Positions 1-6,209 of a stretch of 10,842 bases of DNA are shown here, in pieces. The DNA is taken from assembly GCA_025464695.1 (NCBI GenBank), contig JAODNQ010000253.1, forward strand, positions 1-10,842, written 5' to 3'. The position numbers and the translations under genes are program-made. Numbering within the stretch: position 1 is the stretch's first letter; the number at the start of each line of letters is the position of its first letter. Origin of the DNA: Frankiales bacterium (GTDB lineage: Bacteria > Actinomycetota > Actinomycetes > Mycobacteriales > SCTD01). A model generated the notes under the pieces. The model ran no database searches, had not been told where the DNA came from, and saw nothing but the letters and a program-made list of their open reading frames with translations.

Positions 1-1146
1 GTCCGGCTGCTCGGCAGCGACGACGAGCTCCGCCCCCGTACGCGGGAGGTGCTCACCGGCGCCTTCGTGTCCTCGGTGCGACGTCGGGAGGACTGGGAGG
101 GAGCCGTCGGCGCCGCGCGCGGGCTGCGCCGGCAGGAGCTGCTGCGGGTGGCCTGCGCCGACCTGCTCGGGCTCGTGCCGCCGCCCGTCGTCGGGCAGGC
201 GCTGTCCGACGTCGCCGCCGCCACCGTCAGCGCCGCCCTCACGACGGCGCTGCGCAAGGTCGAGGCGGAGCGCCGCACGCCGCTGCCGTTGCGGTTCTCG
301 GTGCTCGCGATGGGGCGGCTGGGCGGGCGGGAGCAGGGCTACGGCAGCGACGCCGACGTCCTGTTCCTCCACGAGGCGCACCCCGGCACGAGCGAGGCGG
401 TGGCGGCGGGCATCGCGTCGGAGGTGGCGCACGAGCTGCGGCGCCTGCTGGCCCTGCCGGCGCCCGACCCGCCGCTCGAGGTCGACGCGGACCTCCGCCC
501 CGAGGGCAAGCAGGGCCCGCTCAGCCGCAGCCTCGCCTCCTACGCCGCGTACTACGCGCGGTGGTCCCAGGTCTGGGAGGCGCAGGCGCTGCTGCGCGCC
601 GCTCCGCTCGCCGGCGACCCCGACCTCGCCGCCGACCTCGTCGCCCTGGTCGACCCCGTGCGCTACCCGGCCGGCGGCCTGACGCCGGAGCAGGTGCTGG
701 AGGTGCGGCGCATCAAGGCGCGGGTGGAGAAGGAGCGGATGCCGCGCGGGCAGGACCCGACGCTCGTGCCCAAGCTCGGCCCGGGCGGCATCGCCGACGT
801 CGAGTGGACGGTGCAGCTGCTCCAGCTCCGGCACGCGCACGAGGTCGAGGCGCTGCGCACGACCGGCACGCTGACCGCCCTCCACGCGGCGACCGCCGCG
901 GGGCTGTTCGAGGAGGAGGACGCCGCGGTACTGGAGAAGGCCTGGTCGCTGGCCTCCCGGGTGCGCGACGTGCAGGTGCTCGTGCGGGGCAAGCCGGCCG
1001 TCGCCCTGCCCAGCAGCGGGCGTGAGCTGGCCGGCACCGCGCGCGCCCTCGGCTACCCCGCCGGTGCGCACGCCGACCTGCTCGAGGACTACCGTCGCGC
1101 GACCCGTCGGGCGCGCGCCGTCGTCGAGAGGACGTTCTACTCGTGA
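1..1146 (+). CDS. glnE: Bifunctional glutamine synthetase adenylyltransferase/deadenylylase, C-terminal part (5' end outside window)
   Basis: GlnE attaches AMP to, or removes it from, a tyrosine of glutamine synthetase, so tuning nitrogen assimilation in the cytoplasm. The frame is open from base 1 to the TGA at 1144-1146, giving 381 residues of the C-terminal half of a protein that is usually about 1,000 residues. In fragment numbering, a nucleotidyltransferase core is visible: GRLGGREQGYGSDADV with acidic pair D117/D119, and a further acidic strand VDADLRPEG with D162/D164. After it comes the helical GlnD-UR-UTase-like region (RIKARVEKERMPRG, then GPGGIADVEW). This is the second of the two transferase domains in full-length GlnE. 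An in-frame GTG at 49 only opens an internal methionine/valine ORF and is not the gene start. The stop overlaps the start of the hydrolase gene by GTGA. Identity is considered firm; the fragment shows no damage. Confidence 0.95.
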   Translation, partial: VRLLGSDDELRPRTREVLTGAFVSSVRRREDWEGAVGAARGLRRQELLRVACADLLGLVPPPVVGQALSDVAAATVSAALTTALRKVEAERRTPLPLRFSVLAMGRLGGREQGYGSDADVLFLHEAHPGTSEAVAAGIASEVAHELRRLLALPAPDPPLEVDADLRPEGKQGPLSRSLASYAAYYARWSQVWEAQALLRAAPLAGDPDLAADLVALVDPVRYPAGGLTPEQVLEVRRIKARVEKERMPRGQDPTLVPKLGPGGIADVEWTVQLLQLRHAHEVEALRTTGTLTALHAATAAGLFEEEDAAVLEKAWSLASRVRDVQVLVRGKPAVALPSSGRELAGTARALGYPAGAHADLLEDYRRATRRARAVVERTFYS

Positions 1147-2099
1147 GCGCCGAGCCAGCCGAGCCCGTCGTGCCAGCCCAGCCAGCCCTGAGAGCCGAGG
1201 CCACCGTGAGCGCCAGCAGTGTCCGCACCGTCGTCGCCGGCGACACCCGCTTCCTGCTGCGCGAGGAGGGTGCCGGGACCGACGGCGTCCCCGTGCTGCT
1301 GCTGCACGGGGTGCCGGAGACCTCGACGATGTGGCGCGACGTCGCTCCGGCCCTGGCTGCTTCCCCGGGCCGCCGGGTCCTCGCTCCCGACCTCCCCGGC
1401 CTCGGCGGTTCGGCCTACTCCGGTCCCTACGACGTCCCCGCCGTGGTCCGGCAGCTGGCCGCCCTCGTGGACGCCGAGGCGGGCGGCGCCGTCGACGTCG
1501 TCGGGCACGACTGGGGCGGCTCGCTCGCGCTCGGCCTGGCCGGCGCGCGACCCGACCTCGTGCGCCGGCTCGGCGTCGTCAACGCGCCCTACCGCAGCGT
1601 CCCGCTGCTGCGCGCGGCGCACATCCCCTTCTTCGCCCTGCCGCTGCTGCCCGAGCTGCTGTTCCGCGCCGCCGGCCGGCGCGCGGTCGACGCCATGCTG
1701 TCGCTGGCGTGGAAGGCGGACCGGCCGCTCGCGCCCGAGGTGCGCGCGGAGTACCAGGCCGCCTACAGCGACCCGGCCCGGGTGCAGGCCATGCTCGGCT
1801 ACTACCGGGCCGCCGCCCGTCCGCGGGCTCTGCGGCTCGTCTCGCGGGGCGCGAGTCCGGCGGGAGACCCCTCCGTCTCCGCCGACGCGATGCTCGTCCT
1901 CTGGGGCGCCGAGGACCCCGTGCTGCCGATCCGCACGGGGGAGACCGTGGTGCGCGACCTCGGGTCCGACGCCGTCATGGTCACCGTGCCGGGCGCCGGC
2001 CACTTCGTGGTCGAGGAGGCGCCCGAGGTCGTGCTCGAGGTGCTGCGCGACTTCCTCGCCCCGGTGCTCGCGCCGCCCTACGCCTCCGCGAGCGCGTAG
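1143..2099 (+). CDS. Alpha/beta hydrolase, epoxide-hydrolase-like
   Basis: This is a 318-residue alpha/beta-hydrolase-fold enzyme. It has an HGVPET motif (55-60) resembling the HGxP oxyanion motif of epoxide hydrolases, a nucleophile elbow GHDWGG with Asp123 rather than Ser, a late acid at D258 (WGAEDPV) and the catalytic His at H287 (GAGHFV). The Asp nucleophile places it with epoxide hydrolases and haloalkane/haloacetate dehalogenases. LGYYRA (218-223) in the cap region offers tyrosines of the kind that activate epoxides, which favours epoxide hydrolase, but the substrate is not known. The GTG at 1143 overlaps the glnE stop (GTGA) and lies 10 nt after AGAGGA (1127-1132). An alternative GTG at 1206 would remove a Pro/Ala/Glu-rich leader of 21 residues and has GAGG just upstream. 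The gene ends 14 nt from the convergent gene that follows. Confidence 0.85.
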   Translation: MSAEPAEPVVPAQPALRAEATVSASSVRTVVAGDTRFLLREEGAGTDGVPVLLLHGVPETSTMWRDVAPALAASPGRRVLAPDLPGLGGSAYSGPYDVPAVVRQLAALVDAEAGGAVDVVGHDWGGSLALGLAGARPDLVRRLGVVNAPYRSVPLLRAAHIPFFALPLLPELLFRAAGRRAVDAMLSLAWKADRPLAPEVRAEYQAAYSDPARVQAMLGYYRAAARPRALRLVSRGASPAGDPSVSADAMLVLWGAEDPVLPIRTGETVVRDLGSDAVMVTVPGAGHFVVEEAPEVVLEVLRDFLAPVLAPPYASASA

Positions 2100-2113
2100 C
2101 GCTGCACCTCCTC

Positions 2114-2959
2114 CTACGCCGCGGCGAGCTCCTGAGCGAGCCCGGCCCAGTCGGTCCCGGGCGCGAGGTGGTCCGGCTCGCAGTGCGTGATGAGGCTGGT
2201 GGCGGGCGCGACCCAGGTGGCGCCGCGCGTCGGCGCGGCGAGGTTGGTCAGCCCGCGCAGCAGGGGCCGCGAGACGACCCGTCCGGCGCTCGCCCGTGAC
2301 AGCCGCAGGTAGAGGTCGCCGTACAGGTGACGCCAGGCGTAGCTCGGGACGCCCTGCATGGTCGTGACGCAGGTGTTGTCCCAGGGACCGCCGGTGGCGC
2401 TGCAGACCGCGAGCAGCGCGCGGTCGCGGTGCAGCGCGGCGCCCCGCAGGCCGAAGGTCGACGTGCTGTCCCAGCTGCGCCGCCAGGTCCTCCCGCCGAC
2501 GTCGTACCGCTCCTCGGGCAGGCGGCGCCCGGGCTGGCTGGCGTGGTCCGCGTGCCAGGCGGTGTTGTCGGGCGTGTAGAGGCCCAGGTAGTCGGCCCCC
2601 GGCAGGTGCGCGGCCGCCTCCCGCAGCGCCGGCAGGGCCTCCGGCCGGTACAGGTAGTCGTCCTCGGCGAACCAGACCACCGCGTCGGGGTCGACGTCGC
2701 GCGTGACGTCGAGCAGGCGGCGGAAGCTGCGGGGCGCGTCGCCGCCGACGACGTCGAGCACCGGCCCCGTGGCACGCACGAGGTCGCGGAGCTCGTCGGG
2801 CACGCCGCCGTCGGCGACGTAGGCCACCGAGCTGCCGGGGCCGGCCTGCTCGAGCGACCGCAGGAACGACTGCAGCGCCAGCCGCTTGCTGAACCACGGC
2901 GGGCGGGGCTTGCGGTTGCCCGACGGGGTGACCCGGTAGAAGGCGGTGAGGGGGCTCAC
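2114..2959 (-). CDS. Putative GT-A-fold glycosyltransferase-like protein
   Basis: This 281-residue protein has no signal peptide or obvious membrane segment. The N-terminus (AFYRVTPSGNRKPRP, about 6-20, followed by WFSK) resembles the opening of a poorly described glycosyltransferase-like family. The strand VVWFAEDDYLY (94-104) places an acidic EDD (99-101) where GT-A enzymes keep the metal-binding DXD. Later features that may line an active site are GLYTPDN (126-132), STFGLRGAAL (177-186), GPWDNT (191-196) and a C-terminal THCEPDH (258-264). I infer an NDP-sugar-dependent transferase; donor and acceptor cannot be named. The GTG at 2959 was chosen because the conserved-looking sequence begins just after it; a GTG at 2980 in frame would add seven residues, and neither has a strong ribosome binding site. 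It is convergent with the hydrolase and divergent from the DUF1990 operon. The open frame continues upstream as far as 3943, but that extension is antisense to DUF1990 and does not look like protein. Confidence 0.7.
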   Translation of the reverse strand: MSPLTAFYRVTPSGNRKPRPPWFSKRLALQSFLRSLEQAGPGSSVAYVADGGVPDELRDLVRATGPVLDVVGGDAPRSFRRLLDVTRDVDPDAVVWFAEDDYLYRPEALPALREAAAHLPGADYLGLYTPDNTAWHADHASQPGRRLPEERYDVGGRTWRRSWDSTSTFGLRGAALHRDRALLAVCSATGGPWDNTCVTTMQGVPSYAWRHLYGDLYLRLSRASAGRVVSRPLLRGLTNLAAPTRGATWVAPATSLITHCEPDHLAPGTDWAGLAQELAAA

Positions 2960-3025
2960 CCGCTCGGCCTGCCCCTGCACAGCCGGCGCACGCGTCGTCC
3001 TGCGCGCGCGGGGTACCGGCGAACC

Positions 3026-3787
3026 ATGGCCACGACCGGGGGGACGCCCGCCACCACCGACCGCACCACCGCGTCCGGCCGTCAGCGGTCGCCGCGCGCG
3101 GCCGAGCTGCTGGCGTCCGGGGCGAGCGTGGCCCGGGCGCTGCCCGGCATGGTGCTGACCACGGTGCGCTACCTGCGCCACCGGCCCGCGGTCACCTCCT
3201 CGCTCGTCGACCACCCGGGTGCTCCGCCCGGTCCCGACGCCGACCGCGACCTCCCCGGCGACGAGCAGACGCTGCTGCGCCGGAGCAAGGGCCGCGGCCG
3301 CACCTACCAGCGCACCTACACCGTCCGGGTGCTCGGTGCCACGGCCACGCCGGAGCAGGTGGTCGGGCAGCTGCTCGCCGACCCCAACCAGGCCGCCCCC
3401 ACCGAGGTGTCGGTGTTCGAGCCGGTCCCGGGCCACGGCCGCGACCCCGGCGCGGAGATGGCCGTGCGGATGCCCGGGCCCTGGGACGCCCCCGTCCGGA
3501 TCGTCGAGCGCACGCCGTCGTCGTTCCGCTTCCACACGCTGCGCGGGCACATGGAGGCCGGCGAGATCGAGTTCCGCGCCACCACCGGGGGCGACCACCT
3601 GGTCTTCACGATCGAGTCCTGGGCCAAGAGCGGCGACCGCCTGTACGACCTGCTCTACGACAAGGTGCCGCTCGCGCGCGAGATGCAGCTGCACATGTGG
3701 GTGCACGTGTGCGAGCAGGTCGCGGTCATGTCGGGCGGCCGCCAGGACGGCGCCGTCGTCGTCGTCACCGACCGGTGGGAGCAGTGA
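3026..3787 (+). CDS. DUF1990 domain protein A
   Basis: This 253-residue protein is the first gene of a coupled operon. Its C-terminal two thirds looks like DUF1990, a widespread family of unknown function: RFHTLRGHMEAGE (168-180) corresponds to the family's 'RTL.GH.EAGEE' core. It is followed by an alternating strand region (HLVFTIESWA) and an amphipathic stretch DRLYDLLYDKVPLAREMQ (about 194-211). The N-terminal about 90 residues are extra: a Thr/Arg-rich start, then a moderately hydrophobic segment (VARALPGMVLTTVRYL, 35-50) that might touch a membrane but is not a clear helix span. The ATG at 3026 is the only ATG near the start of protein-like sequence; its ribosome binding site is weak. 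The stop TGA shares its A with an ATG (TGATG, 3785-3789) that opens the small ORF. A role in lipid or small-molecule binding is possible but is not shown by the sequence. Confidence 0.8.
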   Translation: MATTGGTPATTDRTTASGRQRSPRAAELLASGASVARALPGMVLTTVRYLRHRPAVTSSLVDHPGAPPGPDADRDLPGDEQTLLRRSKGRGRTYQRTYTVRVLGATATPEQVVGQLLADPNQAAPTEVSVFEPVPGHGRDPGAEMAVRMPGPWDAPVRIVERTPSSFRFHTLRGHMEAGEIEFRATTGGDHLVFTIESWAKSGDRLYDLLYDKVPLAREMQLHMWVHVCEQVAVMSGGRQDGAVVVVTDRWEQ

Positions 3788-3870
3788 TGAGCGGAGCGTG
3801 TGCGCGGGGCCCCGCGACGCAGGAGCGGGTGTCCCGCGCGCTTGCGCAGCGAAGCCGGGAGGGGGACTAG
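3787..3870 (+). CDS. Possible 27-codon linker ORF
   Basis: This reading frame begins with the ATG overlapping the DUF1990-A stop (TGATG) and ends in a TAG whose G is the first base of the DUF1990-B start (TAGTG, 3868-3872). It would encode a basic, Arg/Ala-rich 27-residue peptide starting MSGACARG and ending RSREGD. Its final codons supply the purine-rich GGGAGGGGG (3857-3865) that serves as the ribosome binding site of the next gene. It may be translated only to carry ribosomes across the 82-nt gap, or it may be chance. No domain is recognisable. The perfect fit at both ends is the only support. Confidence 0.35.
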   Translation: MSGACARGPATQERVSRALAQRSREGD

Positions 3871-4568
3871 TGGTCGACGTCCGGCTCCTGGGCCACCTCG
3901 ACGTGCAGTCCGAGCTGCGCAAGCTGCACGAGGTGCCGGTCAACTACGAGCTCGACGGTGACCCCAGCACCGACGACGGCTGGACCTTCGACGACTACTG
4001 CCAGCCGCTTCCCTCCGAGGCTCCGGGCGACCCGGTCGAGGGCGGGTCGTGGGAGAAGGCGTGCGCGCTCGTGCGCGACTACGAGTTCGCCGACCCCTCG
4101 ATCATCCAGGCGGTCTTCCTCCCCGACGCCGAGCTCGCCGGCCGCGACATGCTCCTCAAGGGCCGCTTCCTGGCGCTGCGCTTCCTGCTCGGCGTGCGGG
4201 TGTCGGCGGTCGTCGACGAGACCGTCGAGGAGGACGGCCGGACGCTGCGGGTCTGGGGCTGGTGCTACCGGACGCTGTCGGGCCACCTCGAGGCCGGCGA
4301 GATGTGCTACCGCGTGGTCAAGGTGCTCGAGACCGGCGACGTGCAGTTCCGGGTCTGCCGGTACGTCCGGTCCGAGGCCATCCCGAACCTCGTCGTGCGG
4401 TTCGGCTGGGCGACCTTCGGGCGCTTCATGCAGGTCCTGTTCGTCCGGCGGAGCCTCAAGCGCATGCGCCGTCTGGTGGAGGCCGAGCTGGCGGCGGGCC
4501 GCCACACCGCCGGGGTCCCGCTGGCCGCCACCCGCATCGAGGTCACCACCGGCGACGAGCACGCGTGA
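3870..4568 (+). CDS. DUF1990 domain protein B
   Basis: This 232-residue protein is a second DUF1990 member, diverged from protein A. The shared core is YRTLSGHLEAGEMCYRV (123-139). Downstream there is an Arg-rich helix, GRFMQVLFVRRSLKRMRR (about 164-181), typical of the end of the domain. The first half is acidic and aromatic (NYELDGDPSTDDGWTFDDY, about 25-43) and differs from protein A, so the two are not a recent tandem copy. There is no signal peptide. The GTG at 3870 was chosen because GGGAGGGGG lies 4 nt before it and the stop of the small ORF overlaps it (TAGTG); the frame is open further upstream but that part is a shadow of DUF1990-A. The stop overlaps the next start by GTGA (4565-4568). 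Function unknown. Confidence 0.8.
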   Translation: MVDVRLLGHLDVQSELRKLHEVPVNYELDGDPSTDDGWTFDDYCQPLPSEAPGDPVEGGSWEKACALVRDYEFADPSIIQAVFLPDAELAGRDMLLKGRFLALRFLLGVRVSAVVDETVEEDGRTLRVWGWCYRTLSGHLEAGEMCYRVVKVLETGDVQFRVCRYVRSEAIPNLVVRFGWATFGRFMQVLFVRRSLKRMRRLVEAELAAGRHTAGVPLAATRIEVTTGDEHA

Positions 4569-5017
4569 GCGTCACCTTCCGCACCGTGCTGGAGCTGCAC
4601 GGGAAGACGGCGACCGGGCTGCGCGTGCCTCCGGAGGTGGTCGAGGCGCTGGGCGCCGGCAAGAAGCCGCCCGTCGTCGTCACGCTGCCCGGCCACGTGT
4701 ACCGGAGCACGGTCGCGCCCCGCGACGGCGGATTCCTGCTGCCGCTGTCGGCGGAGCACCGGGCCGCCAGCGGGCTGTCGGCCGGCGACGAGGTCGAGGT
4801 GACGCTCGAGCTCGACCTCGCGCCGCGCACCGTCCACGTGCCCGAGGACCTCGCTGCCGCGCTCGCCGGGGCTCCGCGGCAGGCGTTCGACGCGCTCTCC
4901 TACAGCCGTCAGCTCGCCCACGTCCTGTCCGTCGACGGCGCGAGGACGCCGGAGACGCGGGAGCGCCGGGTCGCGAAGGTGCTGACCGACCTCGGCGGCA
5001 CGACACTGGGCACGTGA
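4565..5017 (+). CDS. DUF1905/YdeI-OmpD-associated small protein
   Basis: This 150-residue protein combines two small domains often found together. An N-terminal DUF1905-like beta-barrel (about 1-88) shows TGLRVPPEVVEALG (17-30), VTLPGHVYRSTV (39-50) and SAGDEVEVTLELD (72-84). A C-terminal YdeI/OmpD-associated segment (about 90-150) shows VPEDLAAAL (92-100), the helix FDALSYSRQLAHVL (108-121) and TPETRERRVAKVL (128-140). The family has been linked by name to bacteriocin protection and OmpD, but its biochemical role is not established and may be simple ligand or protein binding. GTG at 4565 overlaps the previous stop (GTGA), and its own TGA overlaps the next start in the same way (5014-5017), so translation is probably coupled through the operon. 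There is no strong separate ribosome binding site. Residue 116-119 (RQLA) departs from the usual wI.AK-type pattern, which may be a lineage difference. Confidence 0.8.
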   Translation: MSVTFRTVLELHGKTATGLRVPPEVVEALGAGKKPPVVVTLPGHVYRSTVAPRDGGFLLPLSAEHRAASGLSAGDEVEVTLELDLAPRTVHVPEDLAAALAGAPRQAFDALSYSRQLAHVLSVDGARTPETRERRVAKVLTDLGGTTLGT

Positions 5018-5997
5018 CCGTCGCCGACCGCACCGCCGTCCAGGCCCTGCCGACCGCCCGCGGCCCGGTGTCGTCCGCAGTGAGGGAGGCCCTGACCGGC
5101 GCCCGCCCGACGTCGTCGCTGCCCGTGTCCCGCGACGTCGACCCGTACGGCGAGGACGTCCAGCTCGCGCTCCACCTGCTCTACGAGCTGCACTACCGGC
5201 CGCTCGCGGGCGTGTCCGACGACCTCGAGTGGGACCCGGACCTGCTGCGGCTGCGCGCCACGCTCGAGGCCGCGTTCCTCGCCGCGCTCCGCCGCGACAC
5301 CTCCGCCAGCGACGACGTCGACGCCGCCCTCGCGCCCCTGCTGCTCGAGCCCGTCCGGGGGACCGGCCCCTCGTGGCACCTGAGCTCGGACACCGGGACG
5401 CTGGACCAGCTGCGCGAGTACGCGGCCCACCGGTCCGTCTACCACCTGCGCGAGGCCGACCCGCAGGCGTTCGTGGTGCCGCGCCTCGAGGGTCAGGTCA
5501 AGGCCGCGGTGGTCACGGTCCAGCACGACGAGTACGGCGCGGGCCGCGTCGAGCGGATGCACGCGTCGCTGTTCGCCGAGATGCTGCGCGAGCTCGGGGT
5601 CGACGACGCGTACGGCAGCTCCGTCGACCGCGCCCCCGCGACGACGTTGGCGATGACCGGCGCGATGTCGCTGTTCGCGCTGCACCGGTCCCTGCGCGGC
5701 GCGGCGCTCGGGCAGTTCGTCATGGTGGAGGTGACGAGCTCGCCGGGGTCCCGCCGGCTGGCGTCGGCGTTCGCCAGGCACGGCCTCGCGGCCGGGCAGC
5801 GGTTCTACGACGAGCACGTCGAGGCCGACGCCGTCCACGAGCAGCTGCTGCGGGCCGGTCTGCGCGACCTGCTGCAGCGCGAGCCGCACCTGGCGGCCGA
5901 CGTCGTCCTCGGCATCGAGGCCGGCCTGCTGCTGGAAGAGCGGTTCGGGGCGGCGCTGCTGCACGCGTGGTCGGCGGGCGGGAGCTCGCTCCGCTAG
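5014..5997 (+). CDS. Heme-oxygenase-like diiron oxidase (iron-containing redox enzyme family)
   Basis: This 327-residue, mostly helical protein belongs to the HDO/iron-containing redox enzyme group, whose studied members use O2 at a labile diiron site for N-oxygenation, desaturation or C-C cleavage. Visible candidate ligands are E147, E173 (QHDEYGAG, 170-177), H183 (RMHASLF), E239 (FVMVEVTSS) and the helix H268-x3-D272-x2-H275. Their spacing matches, as I remember it, the seven ligands of SznF (E189, E215, H225, E281, H311, D315, H318) almost exactly. The set looks complete, so the enzyme is probably active; its substrate is unknown. The N-terminal about 125 residues are a less conserved helical cap. 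The start GTG overlaps the YdeI-like gene stop (GTGA). The TAG stop shares CTAG (5994-5997) with the convergent CDGSH gene. As the last gene of the coupled operon it is the most likely catalytic member. Confidence 0.85.
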   Translation: MTVADRTAVQALPTARGPVSSAVREALTGARPTSSLPVSRDVDPYGEDVQLALHLLYELHYRPLAGVSDDLEWDPDLLRLRATLEAAFLAALRRDTSASDDVDAALAPLLLEPVRGTGPSWHLSSDTGTLDQLREYAAHRSVYHLREADPQAFVVPRLEGQVKAAVVTVQHDEYGAGRVERMHASLFAEMLRELGVDDAYGSSVDRAPATTLAMTGAMSLFALHRSLRGAALGQFVMVEVTSSPGSRRLASAFARHGLAAGQRFYDEHVEADAVHEQLLRAGLRDLLQREPHLAADVVLGIEAGLLLEERFGAALLHAWSAGGSSLR

Positions 5998-6179
5998 TCC
6001 CTGACCCGGGTGCGGTGGCTGGTGTCGCACCAGGGCTGCCGGCGGCTGCGCCGGCACGTGCACAGGGCCACCACCGGACGGTCGCTGTGCACGACCGTCC
6101 CGTCCGGCAGCTCGACGTCGACGGGGCCCTCGACGAGCACCGGGCCGTCGGGGACGACGGTCACGCGACGGGCCTCCAC
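5994..6179 (-). CDS. Small CDGSH iron-sulfur domain protein
   Basis: This 61-residue protein carries the complete CDGSH pattern C-x-C-x2-S-x3-P-x-C-D-x-S-H. The ligands are C40, C42, C51 and H55, for a [2Fe-2S] cluster held by three Cys and one His. The Gly of the name motif is Thr here (CDTSH), a variant I believe is common in actinobacteria. The N-terminal half forms short strands (PDGPVLVEGPVDVELPDG). Such proteins act in electron or cluster transfer and iron/redox sensing. The start is uncertain. GTG at 6179 has no Shine-Dalgarno, but a TAGCGT (-10-like) ends 8 nt before it, as in leaderless genes. GTG at 6164 would give 56 residues and has GGAGG 8 nt upstream. The gene lies 30-45 nt after the reductase on the same strand and may be the last gene of the P450 operon. 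Its stop overlaps the HDO stop. Confidence 0.85.
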   Translation of the reverse strand: MEARRVTVVPDGPVLVEGPVDVELPDGTVVHSDRPVVALCTCRRSRRQPWCDTSHRTRVRD

Positions 6180-6192
6180 GGGGGAGACGCTA

Positions 6193-6204
6193 ACCGGTAC
6201 CGGT
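6193..6204. promoter_or_regulatory. 12-bp perfect palindrome ACCGGTACCGGT between reductase and CDGSH genes
   Basis: The sequence is its own reverse complement and consists of two ACCGGT units. On the minus strand it is followed directly by TAGCGT (6187-6192), which fits the actinobacterial -10 form TANNNT. It could be an operator over an internal promoter for the CDGSH gene. No convincing -35 is present, so this is tentative. Confidence 0.3.
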
Positions 6205-6209
6205 GCGCT

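Noticed and set aside
1143..2099. Calling the hydrolase a haloalkane dehalogenase.
   Set aside because: The Asp nucleophile fits, but the HGxP motif and YY pair fit epoxide hydrolases at least as well, and the halide-binding residues cannot be identified.
2100..2113. Terminator between the convergent hydrolase and glycosyltransferase-like genes.
   Set aside because: Only 14 nt separate the stops, and the small GCGC-GTA-GCGC symmetry overlaps the hydrolase stop; it is too weak to annotate.
1137..2897. 586-residue minus-strand ORF antisense to the hydrolase and off-frame in the glycosyltransferase gene.
   Set aside because: It is Arg/Ala/Gly-rich without domains; the hydrolase catalytic motifs on the other strand are decisive.
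2960..3943. Minus-strand open frame continuing upstream of the glycosyltransferase-like gene to a 609-residue ORF.
   Set aside because: The extra part is His/Arg/Gly/Val-rich low-complexity sequence antisense to DUF1990-A; protein-like sequence begins only near 2959.
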